This document shows, piece by piece, positions 8,479-16,927 of a stretch of DNA of 32,372 nt (position 1 is the first letter of the stretch; the number at the start of each line of letters is the position of its first letter). The position numbers and the translations under genes are program-made. This DNA comes from Halothiobacillaceae bacterium (GTDB taxonomy: Bacteria > Pseudomonadota > Gammaproteobacteria > Halothiobacillales > Halothiobacillaceae): positions 1 through 32,372 of the forward strand of contig JAQVHL010000020.1 of the NCBI GenBank assembly GCA_028696185.1, given 5' to 3'. The notes beneath the pieces were generated by a model, which was given only the letters and a program-made list of their open reading frames with translations, did no database searches and was not told the origin of the DNA.

Positions 8479-9651
8479 CTACCTCACCAGACCGCCCATT
8501 TTCTTGTCCTCGTCCTCGACGATTTCCATGTCGCCAGCTTCGGACATGAGGTCGCGCGTGCGCGCCCGCTTGCTGTTGAGCTTGATGTTGATGCGCAGAT
8601 CGTTGACGGAGTCCGCATTGCGCAGGGCCTCCTCGTAACTGATCTCGCCGGTTTCATACAGCTCGAACAGATGCTGGTCGAAGGTCTGCATGCCATGCTC
8701 GCGCGAGCGCTTGATGAGCTCCTTCATCTCATGCACCTTGCCCTGGAAGATGAGGTCCGCCATCAAGGGCGTGTTGAGCATGACTTCCACCGCCGGCACA
8801 CGACCATTACCATCTTCGCGCCGCACCAGTCGCTGGGACACCACGCCCTTGAGGTTCAGCGAAAGATCCATCAGCAGCTGCGAGCGACGCTCCTCGGGGA
8901 AGAAGTTGATGATGCGGTCCAGCGCCTGGTTGGTGTTGTTGGCGTGCAGTGTGGACAGACAGAGGTGACCGGTTTCGGCAAAGGCGATGCCGTAGTTCAT
9001 GGTCTCGCGGTCACGTATCTCGCCGATCAGGATTACATCCGGGGCCTGACGCAGGGTGTTCTTCAGCGCGATCTCGTAGCTGTCGGTATCCACACCGACC
9101 TCGCGCTGGGTGATGATGCAGCCCTTGTGCCGGTGCACGAATTCGATCGGATCCTCGATGGTGACGATATGCCCCTGACTGTGTACGTTGCGGTAATCGA
9201 CCATCGCCGCCAGCGAAGTGGACTTACCCGAGCTCGTTGCGCCGACGAAAATCACCAATCCACGCTTGGTCATGGCGATGTCGCGCAAGATGGGAGGCAA
9301 ACGCAGTTCCTCGAAACTGGGGATTTCCGACTGGATCATGCGCAGGACCATGCCCACGCTGCCGCGCTGAGTGAAAGCGTTTACACGAAAACGTGCCACG
9401 CCCGGCAGGGAAATGGCGAAGTTGGCCTCGTGATGCGCCTCGAATTCGGCGGTCTGCTTGTCGTTCATGATCGAACGGCACAGCAGTTCGGTGTGCGTGT
9501 TGCTCAAGCCCTGATTGGTCAGCGGGGTGATGACGCCGTTGAGCTTGACCGACGGCGGAGCGCCGGCGGTGATGAAAAGGTCGGAGGCGTTTTTTTCCAC
9601 GACCCGCTTGAGCAAGTCCTGGATGTAACTGGCGGCTTGTTGTCTGTCCAT
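8479..9651 (-). CDS. pilU: Type IV pilus retraction ATPase PilU
   Basis: The 390-aa protein is the closer of the two copies to Pseudomonas PilU. It has KNASDLFITAGAPPSVKLNG near the start, Walker A GATSSGKST (a variant of the usual GATGTGKST that keeps the GKST core), IVTIEDPIEFVH, Walker B DVILIGEIRD, CLSTLHANNTNQALDRIINF and a C-terminal acidic tail. PilU is an accessory ATPase that works with PilT in pilus retraction. The ATG at 9651 is preceded by AAGGCAGA; a longer reading adds 21 Arg-rich residues with no family support. It lies 31 bases after pilT, so co-transcription is likely. Confidence 0.93.
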   Translation of the reverse strand: MDRQQAASYIQDLLKRVVEKNASDLFITAGAPPSVKLNGVITPLTNQGLSNTHTELLCRSIMNDKQTAEFEAHHEANFAISLPGVARFRVNAFTQRGSVGMVLRMIQSEIPSFEELRLPPILRDIAMTKRGLVIFVGATSSGKSTSLAAMVDYRNVHSQGHIVTIEDPIEFVHRHKGCIITQREVGVDTDSYEIALKNTLRQAPDVILIGEIRDRETMNYGIAFAETGHLCLSTLHANNTNQALDRIINFFPEERRSQLLMDLSLNLKGVVSQRLVRREDGNGRVPAVEVMLNTPLMADLIFQGKVHEMKELIKRSREHGMQTFDQHLFELYETGEISYEEALRNADSVNDLRINIKLNSKRARTRDLMSEAGDMEIVEDEDKKMGGLVR

Positions 9652-9682
9652 GAATCTGCCTTGTCTTTTACGTCGCCTGGTT

Positions 9683-10723
9683 TCAGAAATCGGCCTTGTT
9701 CTGCGCCGCGGCACGCGCCGAATCGCGGGTAATCACGCCGCGCGCGACCAGATCCTTGAGATTCTGATCCAGGGTCTGCATGCCCAGCGACTGACCAGTC
9801 TGGATCGAGGAGTACATCTGCGCGATCTTGTTTTCGCGGATGAGGTTACGGATCGCCGGGGTACCGAGCATGATCTCGTGCGCAGCCACGCGACCGCCGC
9901 CGATCTTCTTGAGCAGGGTTTGGGAAATGACCGCGCGCAGCGATTCGGAAAGCATCGCGCGGACCATTTCCTTTTCCGCCGCCGGGAACACGTCGATGAT
10001 GCGGTCGATGGTCTTGGCCGCAGAGCTTGTGTGCAGGGTGCCGAACACCAAGTGACCGGTTTCCGCGCCGGTCAGGGCCAGGCGGATGGTTTCCAGGTCA
10101 CGCATCTCACCGACCAGGATCACGTCCGGGTCTTCACGCAGGGCCGAGCGCAGCGCGTTATTGAAGCTGTGGGTATCGCGATGTACCTCGCGCTGGTTGA
10201 TCAGCGCCTTCTTGCTCTGGTGCACGAATTCGATCGGATCCTCAATGGTGAGGATGTGCGAGTATTCGTTCTCGTTGATGTGGTTGACCATGCCCGCCAG
10301 GGTGGTGGATTTGCCCGAGCCGGTCGGCCCGGTCACCAGCACGATGCCGCGCGGGTACATGCAGATATCGCGGAAGACCTTCGGCGCGTTCAGGTCATCC
10401 AGCGAAAGCACCTTGGTCGGAATGGTACGGAACACCGCACCGGCACCGCGGTTCTGGATAAAGGCGTTGACACGGAAGCGCGCCAGATTCGGCACTTCGA
10501 AGGAGAAGTCCGTTTCGAGGTTGTCCTCGTACTCCTTGCGCTGCTTGTCGTTCATGATGTCGTAAATCATGCTGTGCACTTCCTTGTGCTCCAGCGGAGG
10601 GGCGTTGATTCGACGGATGTCGCCGTCCACACGGATCATGGGAGGCTCGCCCGAAGACAGGTGCAAATCGGATGCCCCGTTCTTTACGGTAAAGGCAAGT
10701 AGGGTTTCAATATCCATGGCCAT
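9683..10723 (-). CDS. pilT: Type IV pilus twitching motility ATPase PilT
   Basis: The 346-aa hexameric motor drives retraction of type IV pili for twitching, DNA uptake and surface sensing. It shows NGASDLHLSSGEPPMIRVDG, Walker A GPTGSGKSTTL, HILTIEDPIEFVHQ, Walker B DVILVGEMRD, FGTLHTSSAAKTIDRIID and the PilT hallmark AIRNLIREN near the C-terminus. An internal ATG at 10717 could also serve as start. It is divergent from yggS, an arrangement found in many Gammaproteobacteria. The intergenic region has a TATAGT element facing pilT about 70 bases upstream, without a clear -35. Confidence 0.97.
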   Translation of the reverse strand: MAMDIETLLAFTVKNGASDLHLSSGEPPMIRVDGDIRRINAPPLEHKEVHSMIYDIMNDKQRKEYEDNLETDFSFEVPNLARFRVNAFIQNRGAGAVFRTIPTKVLSLDDLNAPKVFRDICMYPRGIVLVTGPTGSGKSTTLAGMVNHINENEYSHILTIEDPIEFVHQSKKALINQREVHRDTHSFNNALRSALREDPDVILVGEMRDLETIRLALTGAETGHLVFGTLHTSSAAKTIDRIIDVFPAAEKEMVRAMLSESLRAVISQTLLKKIGGGRVAAHEIMLGTPAIRNLIRENKIAQMYSSIQTGQSLGMQTLDQNLKDLVARGVITRDSARAAAQNKADF

Positions 10724-10819
10724 CTTGGTCTTCTCCCCCGGCGGACAACGGTCTGCGGCCCATCACTGGCCGACGCCTGATTTCCGAAAACACTATAGCT
10801 TCGCGAGCCCGGACGCAAC

Positions 10820-11500
10820 ATGAACGACTTGCAACACCGATATGACGACCTCCTGGCCCGCATGGCCCGTGCGGCGCAGCAGGTCGGGCGCAAGCCGGCA
10901 GAAGTCCGCCTCATCGCTGTCAGCAAGACCTTCCCGCCTGCGATGCTACGCACTCTGGCCGAGCTCGGGCAGCGTGATTTCGGGGAAAGCTATGTGCAGG
11001 AAGCCCTGCCCAAACAACACGCGCTGGCCGATCTTGAGCTGTGCTGGCACTTCATCGGCCCCCTGCAATCGAACAAAACCCGACCGGTGGCGGAACACTT
11101 TGACTGGGTGCATGGCGTGGACCGTCTGCGCATCGCGGAGCGCCTGTCCAGCCAGCGCCCCGACTCACGGGGAGCGCTCAATGTCTGCCTGCAGGTCAAT
11201 ATCGACGACGAAGCAAGCAAATCCGGCGTCGCGCCTGCCGACCTGCCCGCGCTGGCCGAGCAGGTGGCGAGCCTGCCCCGCCTGCGCCTGCGCGGGCTCA
11301 TGACCCTGCCGCGACCGCGCGGCCCCGGCGAGGATCCGCACGAGCCCTTCCGCGCGCTGCGTGCCCTGGCCGATACGCTACGTGCGCACGGACACACTCT
11401 GGACACGCTGTCCATGGGCATGTCCGAGGATTTCGAGGCCGCGATTCACGAAGGCGCCACCCATGTACGCGTCGGTTCGGCGCTGTTTGGCCGACGCTGA
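10820..11500 (+). CDS. yggS: Pyridoxal-phosphate homeostasis protein YggS (PLPBP)
   Basis: The 226-aa single-domain PLP-binding protein is of the alanine-racemase-fold type that buffers free PLP. The PLP lysine is K36 in LIAVSKTFPP. Other conserved parts are RDFGESYVQEALPK, WHFIGPLQSNKTR, VNIDDEASKSG, LRGLMTLP, LSMGMSEDFEAAI and the final GATHVRVGSALFG. Length is normal. It starts the yggS-proC-yggT-yggU cluster, with a gap of about 150 bases before proC. Confidence 0.96.
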   Translation: MNDLQHRYDDLLARMARAAQQVGRKPAEVRLIAVSKTFPPAMLRTLAELGQRDFGESYVQEALPKQHALADLELCWHFIGPLQSNKTRPVAEHFDWVHGVDRLRIAERLSSQRPDSRGALNVCLQVNIDDEASKSGVAPADLPALAEQVASLPRLRLRGLMTLPRPRGPGEDPHEPFRALRALADTLRAHGHTLDTLSMGMSEDFEAAIHEGATHVRVGSALFGRR

Positions 11501-11652
11501 AGAATCCTGACCGGCCCCCGTCCGTCCACGGCAGGCGCAGGCAGCCATACACGAACGGTGTGATAGGCTAGCAGCCTGTGCAGCCACCGGCTCTTCTGTC
11601 TGGAAAGCGACCGCGCAACGCGATTTCATCCATAGCGACGACACAAACACCC

Positions 11653-12480
11653 ATGACGACACCAAGCATCACCTTCATCGGCGCCGGCAACATGGCCCGC
11701 GCACTGATTGGCGGCCTGATCGCCGATGGCACCGAACCGACACGGTTGCGGGCCGCCGACCCTCATCCTGAAGCCCTGGAGCGCATCGCGCAGCTCGGAC
11801 CCGTCCTGACCGGCACGGACAGCCTGGACGCTGCCAGCGGCGCGCAAGTGGTGGTTCTGGCGGTCAAGCCCCAGGTCATGAAGGCCGTGGCCGAATCCCT
11901 GGCCCCGATCCTGACCGAGGGACAACTGATCGTCTCCATCGCCGCCGGCATTCGCGTCGCTGACCTGTCGCGCTGGCTGGGAGGCCATCGACGCATCGTA
12001 CGCGCCATGCCCAATACGCCCGCACTGGTGCAATGCGGCGCCACCGGGCTTTACGCGCCAGACGGACTGGACGAGGACTCACGCAGCCGCGCCGAATCGA
12101 TCCTCCGCGCCGTCGGCCTGACACTCTGGGTCGAAGACGAAGCGCAGATGGATGCCGTAACGGCGCTCTCCGGCAGCGGCCCGGCGTATTTCTTCCTCGC
12201 CATGGAGGCCATGCAGGCCGCCGGAGAAAAGCTCGGGCTGACGCGCGAAAGCGCGCGTCTACTGACCCTGGAAACCGCGCTGGGCGCGGCACGCCTGGCC
12301 ATCGAGAGCAGCGAGGACATCGCCCTGCTGCGCGAGCGCGTCACCTCGCCGGGCGGCACCACCGAGCGCGGCCTGGCCGCTCTGCAGGCCGGCGGGCTGC
12401 ACATGCTATTCGAGCAGGCCCTGGCCGCCGCGCACAACCGTGCCGGTGAGCTTGCCGACCAGCTGGGAGCGCAATCATGA
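11653..12480 (+). CDS. proC: Pyrroline-5-carboxylate reductase ProC
   Basis: The 275-aa enzyme catalyses the last step of proline synthesis (NAD(P)H-dependent reduction of pyrroline-5-carboxylate). It has an N-terminal Rossmann motif FIGAGNMARALIGGL, VVVLAVKPQVM, RAMPNTPALVQCGATGL, SGSGPAYFF and the C-terminal signature SPGGTTERGLAAL. I chose ATG 11653 because family similarity begins at the following TPSITFIGAG; the open frame upstream to 11578 has no support. The stop overlaps the start of yggT in ATGA, showing translational coupling. Confidence 0.96.
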   Translation: MTTPSITFIGAGNMARALIGGLIADGTEPTRLRAADPHPEALERIAQLGPVLTGTDSLDAASGAQVVVLAVKPQVMKAVAESLAPILTEGQLIVSIAAGIRVADLSRWLGGHRRIVRAMPNTPALVQCGATGLYAPDGLDEDSRSRAESILRAVGLTLWVEDEAQMDAVTALSGSGPAYFFLAMEAMQAAGEKLGLTRESARLLTLETALGAARLAIESSEDIALLRERVTSPGGTTERGLAALQAGGLHMLFEQALAAAHNRAGELADQLGAQS

Positions 12481-13043
12481 ACGCAACCGATCCTTTTGTT
12501 TTTCTCGTCTACGCGCTGTTCCAGCTCTATCTGTTCATCGTATTGTTGCGTTACGTACTGCAGCTGTTCCGCGCCAGCTTCTTCAACCCGGTTTCGCAAC
12601 TGGTCGTGCGCGCCACCGACCCGCTGCTGCGCCCCCTGCGACGCCTCCTGCCCGCCATGGGGCGGCACGACATTGCTGCGCTTGTCCTGGCCTTTGTCCT
12701 CAATCTGCTGATGTGGCTTATCATCGCCGCGATTCAGGGCGTCAGCCCCAGCGTGGGCGCCCTGCTGGTCAAAAGCGTGGCCAGCCTGCTGACCCAGGCC
12801 ATCGACCTCTTCTTCTGGGCCGTGCTGATCCGTGCCATCTTGAGCTGGGTTGCCTCCGGCAACCGTAATCCAGCCGTGGCCTTGATCGAAGAAATCACCG
12901 ATCCCTTGCTGGCCCCGGTGCAGAAAATCCTGCCGCCCTTGGGCGGCATCGATCTCTCGCCACTGGCGGTACTGCTGGCTCTGCAATTCGTTTCCATCGC
13001 CATCCAGGCATGGGTTTTGCCTGCATTGATCGGTGTACTGTAA
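12477..13043 (+). CDS. yggT: YggT family integral membrane protein
   Basis: The 188-aa protein consists of two YggT repeats, each with two hydrophobic segments (roughly 8-28, 60-85, 100-122 and 155-180) and the motif RxTDPLLxPxRxxLPxxGxxD in the first copy and EEITDPLLAPVQKILPPLGG in the second. YggT proteins are linked to osmotic or membrane stress and, in some bacteria, to cell division or chloroplast-type assembly (CCB3/YlmG relatives); the exact role is unsettled. It overlaps proC by 4 bases and abuts yggU (TAAATG). Confidence 0.92.
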   Translation: MNATDPFVFLVYALFQLYLFIVLLRYVLQLFRASFFNPVSQLVVRATDPLLRPLRRLLPAMGRHDIAALVLAFVLNLLMWLIIAAIQGVSPSVGALLVKSVASLLTQAIDLFFWAVLIRAILSWVASGNRNPAVALIEEITDPLLAPVQKILPPLGGIDLSPLAVLLALQFVSIAIQAWVLPALIGVL

Positions 13044-13349
13044 ATGAGCACCGACTGGGCGCGCTGGGACGGCCCCGATCTGCTTCTGGCCGTGCGCGTT
13101 CAGCCACGCGCCAGCCGCAACGCCTTCGCCGACATCCAGGGTGACCGGCTGCGCATCGCGCTGACGGCCCCCCCGGTGGACGGCGAAGCCAATCGCCGCC
13201 TCACAGCCTTCCTCGCCGAATCCTTCGGCGTGGCGCGCAGCAAGGTGCACCTGCTGGCCGGCGAAAGCAGTCGCGAAAAACGCCTGCGCATCGAAGCGCC
13301 GCGCCGCCTGCCCGAGTTGCCGGCCCCCCTGCCCGCACCGCCCACCTGA
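13044..13349 (+). CDS. yggU: DUF167 family protein YggU
   Basis: The 101-aa protein contains the DUF167 core: LAVRVQPRASRNA, RLRIALTAPPVDGEANRRL, FLAESFGVARSKVHLLAGESSREKRLRI. The family folds as a small alpha/beta domain of unknown function and usually follows yggT, as here. The C-terminus has an added Pro-rich tail (LPELPAPLPAPPT). Its ATG directly follows the yggT stop. It ends the housekeeping cluster; the next gene begins 37 bases later, so read-through into the signalling genes is possible. Confidence 0.92.
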   Translation: MSTDWARWDGPDLLLAVRVQPRASRNAFADIQGDRLRIALTAPPVDGEANRRLTAFLAESFGVARSKVHLLAGESSREKRLRIEAPRRLPELPAPLPAPPT

Positions 13350-13386
13350 TCGGTGGCTCGGGCAGCCCTACCGAACGGAAGTTGCC

Positions 13387-14229
13387 ATGAACGAGCCCCA
13401 ACCTCACCCCATCGACGTGCTGGCTGAACTCAGACGCCGGCTCGAACAATGCGAACGGGAAAAGCACGATCTGGAGCTGATGCTTCAGACCACCATCGAC
13501 CATGGTGACGCCATCGAGGAACAGCTCTGCGAGGCCAATCGACAGCTGGAAATCGAGATCGGCGAACGCCTGCGCGTCGAGGAAAGCCTCAACGCCCTGC
13601 TGCGCGCTCTGGCACAACAGAAAAAAGATCTGGAACTGCTGGTGAAGCTGCTCTCCGAGCACGGTGACGAACTTGACATCCAGTGGATAGAAAAGCTGCG
13701 CCGCCTTGAGGAAGAAGCCCGCCACGACGCCCTGACCGGTCTGCCCAACCGCCGCGCGCTGGGCGAAGTCCTGGAGCGCGAATGGCGAGACGCGGTACGC
13801 TCCGACCAGCCCCTATCCCTGCTGCTGTGCGATGTCGATCACTTCAAGCGCTACAACGACACGCTGGGGCATCCGGCCGGCGACAAATGCCTGCACGAAG
13901 TGGCGCAATGCCTGCGCACCGCGCTGCTTCGTCCGCGCGACAGCGTGGCGCGCTACGGCGGTGAGGAATTCTGCGTCATCCTGCCAGGCACCGACCGCGC
14001 GGGCGCACGCGAAGTGGCCGAAGTCTTGCTTACCAAGGTAGCCGCCCTTGGCATGGTGCACCCCGACTCCCCCTACGGCTGCGTGACCCTGAGCATAGGC
14101 ACAGCCAGTTGCCGCCCGCGTGCGGCCGGGGAAAGCCCGGTGGAGCTGCTGGCGCGTGCCGATCAGTCGCTCTACCGTGCCAAGCAGAAAGGGCGCAACC
14201 GCCTCCACCAGCATGAGGACGAATCGTGA
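13387..14229 (+). CDS. Diguanylate cyclase (coiled coil-GGDEF), SiaD-like
   Basis: The 280-aa cytoplasmic protein has an N-terminal coiled coil (about 10-112) and a C-terminal GGDEF domain (113-275). Active-site features are HDALTGLPNRR, the metal-binding CDVDHFK (from residue 148) and GGEEF (191-195). The inhibitory I-site RPRD (182-185) lies exactly five residues before GGEEF, so product inhibition is expected. It makes c-di-GMP from GTP. There is no transmembrane or sensory domain. Like Pseudomonas SiaD, a coiled coil plus GGDEF encoded beside a kinase-like, a STAS and a PP2C gene, it is probably controlled by protein binding to the coiled coil. The stop overlaps the next start (ATCGTGAGC). 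Confidence 0.93.
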   Translation: MNEPQPHPIDVLAELRRRLEQCEREKHDLELMLQTTIDHGDAIEEQLCEANRQLEIEIGERLRVEESLNALLRALAQQKKDLELLVKLLSEHGDELDIQWIEKLRRLEEEARHDALTGLPNRRALGEVLEREWRDAVRSDQPLSLLLCDVDHFKRYNDTLGHPAGDKCLHEVAQCLRTALLRPRDSVARYGGEEFCVILPGTDRAGAREVAEVLLTKVAALGMVHPDSPYGCVTLSIGTASCRPRAAGESPVELLARADQSLYRAKQKGRNRLHQHEDES

Positions 14230-14804
14230 GCGAAACCCTGGGTGATTTTCTGAGCGAGCGCGACTGTGGTGAACACCTCCTGCTGTCTTTCTCCAAAGGC
14301 TCGCTGCCGCTCAAGGAGCGCTGGCGCAACAACAGCCTGACGGCCGACTTCCTGGCGGATTACGCCATCACCTTCTTCCCGGCCGGGCGGGGCGACGATA
14401 CGCGAGCGCTCAAACGCCAGCGGGAAATCAAGGACAGCGTGAGCTACATCGCCAATGAGCTGCTGGAAAACGGCCTCAAATATCACGAAGGCGGTGCGGC
14501 CCACGACCTGAACATCCGCTTCGAGATTCACAGCGACCGTCTGGTTATCTCCCAGACCAACGTGACCGGCGCGTCACGTGCCGAGCGTCTGCGCCATCTG
14601 GCGCGCGAATTGCTGGAAGAGGACATCGACACGCTGTTCCTGCAGCGCCTGGAAAACACAGACGAGACCAGCGCCGGCCTGGGTTTGATTACCATCCTGC
14701 ACGATCATGGTGCAGCACTGGCCTGGCGCCTGAGTCCGCTCCCCAATGCGCTGCACGCCGTGACAACCCAGGCCACGCTGATCCTGAACCCGGAGGAGGA
14801 ATGA
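14226..14804 (+). CDS. ATP-binding regulator of partner-switch type (SiaB / Slr1658-like)
   Basis: The 192-aa cytoplasmic protein has features of a GHKL-type ATPase: an N-box (NELLEN at 77-82, followed by GLKYHEGG) and a glycine-rich GLGLI (151-155). This resembles the slr1658 / SiaB family of serine-kinase or anti-sigma-like regulators encoded beside STAS proteins. By analogy it would phosphorylate the STAS protein encoded next door and so set its binding state. The start is GTG at 14226, overlapping the cyclase stop by 4 bases; the ORF ends by overlapping an ATG of the STAS gene. Assignment rests on the motifs and on context; kinase activity is inferred. Confidence 0.75.
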   Translation: MSETLGDFLSERDCGEHLLLSFSKGSLPLKERWRNNSLTADFLADYAITFFPAGRGDDTRALKRQREIKDSVSYIANELLENGLKYHEGGAAHDLNIRFEIHSDRLVISQTNVTGASRAERLRHLARELLEEDIDTLFLQRLENTDETSAGLGLITILHDHGAALAWRLSPLPNALHAVTTQATLILNPEEE

Positions 14805-14806
14805 CC

Positions 14807-15163
14807 ATGTCGGACGCGCCTGCGCCCATCGTCGGCGAAAACCACCGCGCGCTGTTCGATCCCGCGCAGGGCGTCGCCCGGATCGAAGGCAGCTTCCGCC
14901 TCAACGGCCTGGAGGAATACCGACCGCTGATGCAGGCCCTGCTCCAGCTCTGCGAACAATGCGATCAGGTGACCCTGGATCTGCGTGCGCTGGACTTCCT
15001 CAACAGCTCGGGCATCGCCATGCTCTCGAAGTTCGCGCTCGAAATGCGGGCGCGCGATGCACTGAAACTGAGCATCCTCGCCTCGGATAGCATTCCCTGG
15101 CAGGGCAAATCGCTCAAGAACATCCAGCGCCTGTTGCCGACGCTGGAACTGCGCTTCGAGTAA
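14807..15163 (+). CDS. STAS-domain anti-anti-sigma-type protein (SiaC / Slr1659-like)
   Basis: This ~118-aa protein is a single STAS-like domain. The conserved loop is LDLRALDFLNSSGIAMLSKF, where the Ser pair before Gly is the expected phosphorylation site of STAS partner-switch proteins. Such proteins bind their kinase when unphosphorylated or dephosphorylated, and in the SiaC case bind the diguanylate cyclase to activate it. I prefer ATG 14807 because AGGAGG ends 7 bases upstream; ATG 14801 (two residues longer) would sit almost on the ribosome site. It is followed after 5 bases by the phosphatase gene, as expected of one operon. Confidence 0.82.
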   Translation: MSDAPAPIVGENHRALFDPAQGVARIEGSFRLNGLEEYRPLMQALLQLCEQCDQVTLDLRALDFLNSSGIAMLSKFALEMRARDALKLSILASDSIPWQGKSLKNIQRLLPTLELRFE

Positions 15164-15168
15164 GAAGC

Positions 15169-16815
15169 ATGCCCGCCGCCCCGTCGGAGTTCACCACGCT
15201 GCGGCAGGCCTACCCTACCACGCTCGCCCGGCAGCTCCTGCTACCCACGCTGGCCTTCTTTGCCCTGGTCATGGGCGGCCTGGTGCTGTTTCTCACCACG
15301 CACTACAGTTCGCGCATAAAGCACCAAACCGAAACCCAGCTCATCCAGACCGCCCAACGCGTGTCCGAGGTGATGCGCGCCCCGGAAACCGCACACACTG
15401 AAATGCTGAGCACGCTGCTGCAAACGCAGGCGCAACGGGACGATTTGCAGTGGGTGCTTCTGGAATACCGCCACTCGCCGCCCGAACGCCCCCGCTGGCA
15501 AGGCATCGCCCACACCGAGGGACAACTCCCGCTGCCGGATGCCACCCGTTTGCAGGCCGCACGGGAGGGAAGCGCCTCACTGAAACGGATCAGCCAAGGC
15601 GGACAAACCCACCTGAGCTATCTGCTTCCGCTCCCCGACAGCAACGGAACCCCCTCGCGCGCCTTGCTCGGAGTGATGAATCTGAGCGCGGACATGGAAC
15701 GCGACGAGCGCGAAACCATCCTCGTACTGGGCGTCGCACTGCTCGGCCTGTTGCTGGGCGGGTTCGCCCTCTGGCAGGTGCTGACCCGACAGCTGGCCCC
15801 ACTGCACCGCATGGGCGAACTGGCGCGCGACATTGCCCGAGGCGAACACACGCGGGTACTCGACCTGCAACAGCTACGCGCCGGTAATCTGGAAATGCAG
15901 CAGATGATCGAAGCCGTACACCACATGGCGGAGCGGATGGTCGATCTGGTCGGGGATCTCGAAGCGCGCGTAGCGGAAAAAACCGCCGATATCCGCCACC
16001 TCAACGAGCAACTCCACTCGGAAAACCGCCGCATGGGTGCGGAGCTGGACATACAGCGCCATCTGCATGAAATGCTGCTGCCACGCCCGGAGGAGCTCGC
16101 CGCCCTGTCCGGTCTTGACGCCGCCCTGCTCTCGCGGCCTGCACAGGAAGTGAGCGGGGATTACCTGGATCTGTTCCCCCGCCAGGACGGAGCGACCCTC
16201 GCCATGGGGGATGTCACGGGCCACGGGCTGGAAAGCGGCGTCGTGATGCTGATGACCCAAAGCATCCTGCGCGCCGCCCTCCTGGACGAAACGGCGGACA
16301 ACGCCCAGCGCCTTGAACGGCTCAACCGCGCCCTGTACGACAACCTGCGCCGTGCCGGGATCGAACGCAATCTCAGCCTGTGCCTGCTCGATTTCCGCCC
16401 TCAGGGAGAAGGCGCTCGCCTGAGCGTTACCGGCCAGCACGAAACCCTGCTCATTGCCCGCGCCGACGGGCGCCTGGAAACCCTGGACACCGACGATCTG
16501 GGCTTTCCGCTGGGCCTGCTCGATGACATCGCCCCCTTCATCGACCAACGCCACATCGAGCTTCAGGCAGGCGATGTCGTCCTGCTGTACACGGACGGCG
16601 TGACCGAGGCGGAAAATCCCCAGGGCGAATTCTACGGCCAGGATGGCCTCGCCCGCGCCCTTCTGGAAAACCGCCACCGGCCCGTACAGGCCTTGCTGGA
16701 CGCCCTGCTCGAAGACATCGACCGGTTTGGCGGCGGACGCCCCCAACAGGACGACATCTCATTGATTGCGCTGAAATCTCACGCTCACTCACGCAATAAA
16801 AAGCCGGTTTTTTAA
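15169..16815 (+). CDS. Membrane HAMP-PP2C (SpoIIE-type) serine phosphatase, SiaA-like
   Basis: The 548-aa protein has a membrane segment at about 22-44, a ~135-residue periplasmic sensor region, a second membrane segment (183-206), a HAMP domain (207-260), a coiled coil (260-300) and a PP2C/SpoIIE phosphatase domain. Metal-binding motifs are VSGDYLDLF (D331), MGDVTGHGLESG (D348), LLYTDGVTEAEN and QQDDISLIAL. It most likely dephosphorylates the STAS protein encoded just upstream in response to an external signal, the role of SiaA in Pseudomonas. The periplasmic part is not a domain I recognise. It closes the four-gene signalling operon; no clear terminator follows. Confidence 0.9.
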   Translation: MPAAPSEFTTLRQAYPTTLARQLLLPTLAFFALVMGGLVLFLTTHYSSRIKHQTETQLIQTAQRVSEVMRAPETAHTEMLSTLLQTQAQRDDLQWVLLEYRHSPPERPRWQGIAHTEGQLPLPDATRLQAAREGSASLKRISQGGQTHLSYLLPLPDSNGTPSRALLGVMNLSADMERDERETILVLGVALLGLLLGGFALWQVLTRQLAPLHRMGELARDIARGEHTRVLDLQQLRAGNLEMQQMIEAVHHMAERMVDLVGDLEARVAEKTADIRHLNEQLHSENRRMGAELDIQRHLHEMLLPRPEELAALSGLDAALLSRPAQEVSGDYLDLFPRQDGATLAMGDVTGHGLESGVVMLMTQSILRAALLDETADNAQRLERLNRALYDNLRRAGIERNLSLCLLDFRPQGEGARLSVTGQHETLLIARADGRLETLDTDDLGFPLGLLDDIAPFIDQRHIELQAGDVVLLYTDGVTEAENPQGEFYGQDGLARALLENRHRPVQALLDALLEDIDRFGGGRPQQDDISLIALKSHAHSRNKKPVF

Positions 16816-16833
16816 ATTACCCTGTCCGTGGGA

Positions 16834-16861
16834 TTGTCGCGCCCGTCTCAGCTGTTAGAAT
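16834..16861 (+). promoter_or_regulatory. Promoter candidate for the cellulose acetylation genes
   Basis: TTGTCG (16834-16839) and an extended -10, TGTTAGAAT (16853-16861), are separated by 16 bases from hexamer to hexamer. They lie about 65 bases before the SGNH start. The -10 region is identical over 11 bases to the element before rhlE. Confidence 0.55.
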
Positions 16862-16927
16862 CAGGCGGCGGAATGCGTCATCCGTCTATCGAACCCTCAC
16901 TATTCAATACAAAAAAGGAACGCCTCG

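Noticed and set aside
16795-16816. AAAAAGCCGGTTTTTT as a terminator of the signalling operon
   Set aside because: It is a near-palindrome at the end of the phosphatase gene with only a 4-bp GC core and no usable loop; termination there is doubtful.
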